Below are positions 18,661-23,629 of a stretch of DNA of 23,629 bases, piece after piece. A program made the position numbers and the translations under genes. The notes beneath the pieces are model-generated. The model saw only the letters and a list, made by a program, of their open reading frames with translations, was not told the DNA's origin and did not search any database. Source of the stretch: Apostichopus californicus (lineage: Eukaryota > Echinodermata > Holothuroidea > Aspidochirotida > Stichopodidae); contig JAIPMN010005862.1 of assembly GCA_020650975.1 (NCBI GenBank), positions 1-23,629 on the forward strand, written 5' to 3'. Positions within the stretch are counted from its first letter, which is position 1. Every line of letters starts with the position of its first letter.

Positions 18661-19899
18661 GCCTCTTCCCAGTGCAGCTGAATTCCATCTCCAGGGTCAA
18701 TACCCTGGTCATGAGCAAGGATCTGAGTGACAGAGCTCACAGTACTCAAACATACTTCCACATAGAGTAAATATGAGATTAAACTTACTGTGTAACTTGA
18801 TCCTCCTAATACCCAAACCAGCACAATTTATTAAATGTCAAATACTTCTAGTTACCTCAGAAATGTTTTAGTCTTTTAATTTGTAAAGTTTCTTTCCTGA
18901 CATATTAAGAGACTTGATGATCAAGCACAGAGCTAATTGCTGCATGCACTTACTGCACATCTGGTTGATTTCCAACATAACAAATTGAGTTATAATGAAA
19001 GGCTAAACGACTTTGAGAATATTACTCACAAAGTGACTCAGCAGATTTGAATGCTTGCTTTGCTCTACTCTATACAGGTCTGTAGACTCATAGAAAATGT
19101 ATTTCACTCTCTAGACTTGTCCACTAATATGTTGAAGTACTAACACTGCACCCCAACCTCCCCAACTAGTAGAACATGCAGGTCTCATCCTACTTCAAAT
19201 TGCAATCAGCAAACAATGTTACCAATAACAGTCTGTCAAAAGCCAACCTTAAGGCAACTAGTGAAGGTTTTTGGAATGACAAAAAGAAATACTTTATAGT
19301 ACATACATGTGAACATCTGCAATAAATGTCTGCATTTTGTCTACACTATTGTACAGTAAGTTATCATGTCTATATTAACAGCAGATTTGTAGCCAGCTTT
19401 GTGGGTCTCTAGGTGACACTAAAATATTACACTGCTCTGTCTGAGAGATGTTTAATTACTACCCAAATCAAATGGTGCACAGGTTTAAGTAGGTCATTGG
19501 AGAGGCACAAGGGTAGCAATAGCTAAAACATGTTCTGTGTTATCTATCTACAATTATCTAACCAAGGAAATGAAATACTTTGAGAGAGAAGCATTTCCCT
19601 TCTTCTAACAAGCAGAGGCAGCTTAGAAGGGAAATGAACTTGGCTGTAATCTCAAACAACAGCTGTTAAGATTAATGAAACATCTGCTGCCATGATGAAA
19701 GGAAAATGTCACTAGCTAGTAAAGATGCCAGATCAACTACAGATTAATGTAAAATAAAAGGACATGACAAAACTATAACATAAGTTAGTGAACTTTAAAC
19801 CTATTGGGAGTCTACTATATATAGTAGGCATATATTCATGTCTGTGAAGGTGTGGCTGGTAAAGTTAAATAGAACTATTTATACTGTACATACTGTAAA
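18661..19899. other. Non-coding sequence upstream of the candidate promoter
   Basis: AT-rich, no gene seen. It has a 16-bp perfect palindrome CTACTATATATAGTAG at 19812-19827 that includes a TATA-like core, of unknown meaning. Confidence 0.6.
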
Positions 19900-20170
19900 C
19901 TGACATAGTACTATTATACTGTACATACTGGTGCACTGTAACCTCACTTGCATACTTCAGACATATATGTAACAGACAGGCCTGGTAAAACTGACATAGT
20001 ACTATAAACTGTACATACTGGTGCACTGTAACCTCACTTGCATACTTCAGACATGTAACAGACAGCGCTGGTAAAACTGACATAGTACTATAAACTGTAC
20101 ATACTGGTGCACTGTAACCTCACTTGCATACTTCAGACATGTAACAGACAGGCCTGGTAAAACTGTACAT
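19900..20170. repeat. 86-91-bp tandem repeat, ~3 copies
   Basis: The unit starts CTGACATAGTACTATAAACT and contains CTGGTGCACTGTAACCTCAC. Starts are at 19900, 19991 and 20077. The first copy is longer because of a short ATAT insertion. It lies upstream of the aldolase coding region, in 5' flank or a first intron. Confidence 0.93.
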
Positions 20171-21816
20171 ACAAGCTCTACACTATGGTCCAGACAAAAA
20201 AAAATTGTTTATTGCTTTTTTGCATTTTAGTCTCATATTTCTTTTAAACAGAAGGCAGAGGTCAAATTTTCAAATATTTTGCTAACAAATGATTAAATAC
20301 TTCATTGAACAAGAAGCTTGAACTCAAAATTTTGCACAAAACTACAAAAGTTCAAAAGAGACCGCAAAATTGCAGATTCATGATTGATACAAAGGTTTGA
20401 GACAAACCATTGCACCAACGAATTCTACCGTTGAAGGAAGTTTAGGACTCTTTGTCCCTAGACTTCTTAGAAGATTTGGGTCCTGGATCTCACAGCCCAT
20501 TAGTCTTGGGCCCTCAATCTCATGGCCTAAAGGCCTGTCACCTTACATCTCATGGCCTACATATAGTTGGCAATTGGACCCTCTGTCTCACAGATATTAG
20601 ATACCACAAAGAATTAGCCCAGGCTACAGTAGATCATATGGCCTAGATGACTTGACTTCTTAATATCATGGCCTTACAATATCACAAGTCTGGCTGGCTG
20701 CTTGAGTAACAACTTTGGTTTATTCCAGTCTATGTTAGAATAGCTATATAGTTATTCAAATAATGAGTCTACATTAATTACTTCAGTGATACCATTGGAA
20801 TTAACACTATCCCTGAACTTCCTGTAAATCTTTCTCAATTCACGTTGACATAACTTGTTAAAAATTTGCAATACTAATCAATTGTAAATGTTACATACAT
20901 GTAATATCCTAGAACTCTTGTTCAAATTTCCTGTACAAAATATAGAGTGTATGCAGAGCAATCAATTAATACAGTATCATTAGTTAATGAAACACTGTTT
21001 CAGAAACAGTATACCTTCAATTACACAAGAATAGGGTAGTATTTATGTATATATTACTGTATTGTTCATACTTATTGACATACTCATAAATTTGACATAT
21101 GTACTCAAAAATCCAGATTTAATTTAACCTAATAATATTGAATAATTTATTATAAGAATGAAGCAAAGTTATTCGAATGCAACCAAATTCAGTACAACTA
21201 TTAAAGCATGATGTAAATTTATATTATTTAGCTCTGTATTCACTTTTCCACCTACCTCTCATTAAATAGGTTCTTCTTTGCCTTAGCTGCAATGTTCTTG
21301 GAGTAGGTAAACTGTTTCTACAAGCTTGCACACCTGTGTCTTTGCTGACCCTTTGTGGACTAATTCTCCAGTGCTACCAGCTACAGTAGAACTACACATT
21401 AACAGTACATGTGCATACAGTACTTCTGCTTTACGTTGAAGTATTCTTAATAATAGAAGCTTGCCACGTTTGCATGGTATGGCTTAACCAGCATACAACT
21501 AGTATTATTTCCTGTCAATATTTGAACAAGGACACACCTCCATATATCAACCAATCACAGCTTATGATATCGGAGGTGTGTTTAATCAATGGCTCTGTAC
21601 AATTTACATGACTAATAGAATACTGGTAGTGCCCAACTGTTTCTATGGAAGTTGCAGGGTGGGATATAAATGTGCTAGAAAAAAATGTCACTTAAAGTAT
21701 CTTTACCTATACACAAAATTAACCAGACTGACAAGTGGCTTTGTGATCTGTTTAAAATGTTTTACTCAATTAGTGGATTGATGCTGATTAGTCAGAACCA
21801 GAAGAAAAGAAAGTTG
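20171..21816. other. Non-coding sequence
   Basis: No gene recognised. A loosely repeated ATCTCATGGCCTA motif occurs at about 20515-20560 and a small palindrome ACTGTTTCAGAAACAGT at 20994-21010. Otherwise plain AT-rich DNA. Confidence 0.6.
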
Positions 21817-22244
21817 CAGCTCCATTGGCCATTACATTCTGTATTTGTAATATGTCTACTCATACAACCCCTTCAGCCACTGATGATTGTACAATATAAC
21901 AATGTTCAGCTCCACTGGCCATTACATTCTGTATGCCTGCTCATACAACCCCTTCAGCCACTGATGATTGTACAATATAACAATTTTCAGCTCCACTGGC
22001 CATTACATTCTGTATGCCTGCTCATACAACCCCTTCAGCCACCTGATGATTGTACAATATAACAATTTTCAGCTCCACTGGCCATTAAATTCTGTATGCC
22101 TGCTCATACAACCCCTTCAGCCACCTGATGATTGTACAATATAACAATGTTCAGCTCCATTGGCCATTACATTCTGTATTTGTAATATGCCTGCTCATAC
22201 AACCCCTTGAGCCACTGATGATTGTACAATATAACAATGTTCAT
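21817..22244. repeat. 81/82/90-bp tandem repeat, 5 copies
   Basis: The unit starts CAGCTCCACTGGCCATTACA and contains CCCCTTCAGCCACTGATGAT, with starts at 21817, 21907, 21988, 22070 and 22152. The first and last copies carry a ~9-bp TTTGTAATA insertion. The 81- and 90-bp copies keep a reading frame open as a 27-30-residue periodic peptide. The 82-bp copies break it, so I treat this as non-coding satellite DNA. Confidence 0.93.
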
Positions 22245-23629
22245 GCCAACATGTTGCTAAGACCAGAAGCAACAGGATTGCTGGGATCAATGGTGGTGTC
22301 TAACACTTCTGTTACACCTCATTCGAAACTAGGTCAGATTACCGGCATCAGACGTTTCTTTGTGCGCGAGTCCTTCACTCCCTTTAACACTATAATTTGC
22401 AAATATTATGGTTCATACTGTACATATAACAGGCTTTACCACAGTCACATTGTAAAAGTAATGTTAACAGTGATAGAAGCAGAGCTTGGTAGGTTTACAA
22501 TGGGGTATGGAGTATCTTCAATATTTCAGAAAGCTTGTTGCACATTTGCTGAATATTTAAAGTCTCAATATGTGTTTGCTGATGAATTTCCGAAAACAAA
22601 CTTCCGAAGCAGATTCAATGTTTCTTATTCTAAATGCACTCTGACCAGGTGGGTTTAATGGAGATAAGCTGTCACATGTGAAATAAAGAAATTGATTTCC
22701 TATTGCCTTTATGGCGCGAACGATTTACCGTAAAATCACAACGACCGCCCATATCAGCATGTTCATTACAAACATGTAACCTATACTAGTATCGTCCACT
22801 TTTTTTTACCCAATTTCACCAAGGAAACGTCTGCAATCACCTGTTAATTCCTTACAATGGAAGGAAATGACACAATTTGGCGTGCTAAATCGGTAAAACC
22901 GAATCAAGAGAATGGACCTAACACAGGCTAGCATACAGGCCTAACAGTCGTAAACAAAACAGAGAGATTTGATTCTTTTAAATTCTAATGGCATACAAAA
23001 TATGAATGTGTAAAAATGATATAACATATCAAATGGCATCCATTGTCAAGTTTATGTAGCATGGATTTTTTAAAGTTACTTGCTGGTCGAACCATCTGGA
23101 ATGTGACTTTGGATATTCGAAACACAATGTAGTTGGATATGAGGAAGGTTAAAATGGTACAGGCTGAAAGGGTAATTCAAAATGAAAAGAACAAATTGAA
23201 TCGGCTGATGTTTTTATTAAGTTATTCCTTTATGGGTTTTTTCTTGTGTATGGTCATGTTGAATTCCCATGACAACAAATTTCCTGCAACCCTGATTCCA
23301 GTGGTCTGCCAGGTTTTTCCAGCGTTCATACCATGTATGAGATTCACCAAAGCTAGACTTAAAGGTCTGCTGTATAGACCCCAACTATAGCACGCTATCA
23401 TGGGAAAGTTTCTTGAGATTACGTAAACGACCTCTTCTGCTTCTGTTAGATACTCGTTAAAAACCCCTCTCAGGTATCACAATGAGGATGTTGGTGCGCA
23501 GCGCAGCAGTGCTAATAAATATGCGTGGGCAATCTTGTCTTAAACACCTCAAGACTAGGGCTCTCTTTAACGGCCAAGGATTGTGTATTCCAGTCTTTTA
23601 TAGTCCTAGGATAGAAACTATACTGAAAA
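22245..23629. other. Right flank with retained CpGs, no confirmed gene
   Basis: CpG is visibly more frequent than in the preceding 19 kb (for example GTGCGCGAG near 22364, GGCGCGAACG near 22713 and GCGCAGCGCAGC near 23496). This suits an unmethylated or promoter region. The plus-strand frames 22128-22658 and 23133-23390 are open but match no family I recognise. The second has two hydrophobic stretches with an RLMFLLSYSFMGFFL-type segment and might be a membrane-protein fragment, with very low support. Confidence 0.4.

Noticed and set aside
20470..20650. Repeated CTCATGGCC motif as a tandem repeat or gene
   Set aside because: Only two or three irregular copies and two competing frames. Not enough for either call.
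23133..23390. 85-residue frame resembling part of a multi-pass receptor (hydrophobic segments, basic tail)
   Set aside because: Only a vague similarity to the last two membrane spans of a receptor, no diagnostic motif, and a length close to chance. Not called as a gene.

Overview
This is animal genomic DNA, most likely from a marine invertebrate. The reasons are GT-AG introns, low gene density, AT-rich intergenic DNA, many minisatellites and non-autonomous DNA transposons. The one gene I can support is a complete class I fructose-1,6-bisphosphate aldolase on the minus strand. It has seven coding exons between 14803 (ATG) and 4559 (end of stop). The spliced protein is 366 residues with every catalytic residue present, and its exon lengths and phases closely match those I remember for vertebrate aldolases. 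The protein looks deuterostome-like (echinoderm, hemichordate or similar), but I cannot fix the species from sequence alone.

Layout, left to right. 1-2.3 kb: non-coding, poly-G runs, a (TA)n microsatellite and a possible retroelement tail. 2337-2672: a non-autonomous hAT-type transposon with an 8-bp target duplication. 2.7-4.5 kb: non-coding, including the probable aldolase 3' UTR with candidate poly(A) signals near 3.55-3.73 kb. 4.56-14.8 kb: the aldolase gene. Its introns hold two short tandem arrays in intron 6, a 41-bp x ~28 array in intron 5, a 70-bp duplication in intron 4 and a 38-bp x ~11 array in intron 3. Intron 2 (4.0 kb) holds a nested 11-bp/72-131-bp composite array, a ~46-bp array, a TTAA-flanked MITE and a 40-bp x ~18 array. 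A splice acceptor just upstream of the ATG shows that at least one non-coding 5' exon lies further right.

14.85-23.6 kb is 5' flank or first intron. It has hairpins, a GA-rich tract, two more tandem arrays, a candidate promoter with a noncoding exon near 18.4-18.66 kb, and a CpG-retaining region after about 22.3 kb that is an alternative promoter location. I see no second gene there.

No prokaryotic operon, CRISPR array or multi-gene defence-type system is present. The unusual material is the density and internal organisation of the minisatellites inside one housekeeping gene, including an intron 2 array that repeats the exact 10-mer spanning the exon 3 splice acceptor.
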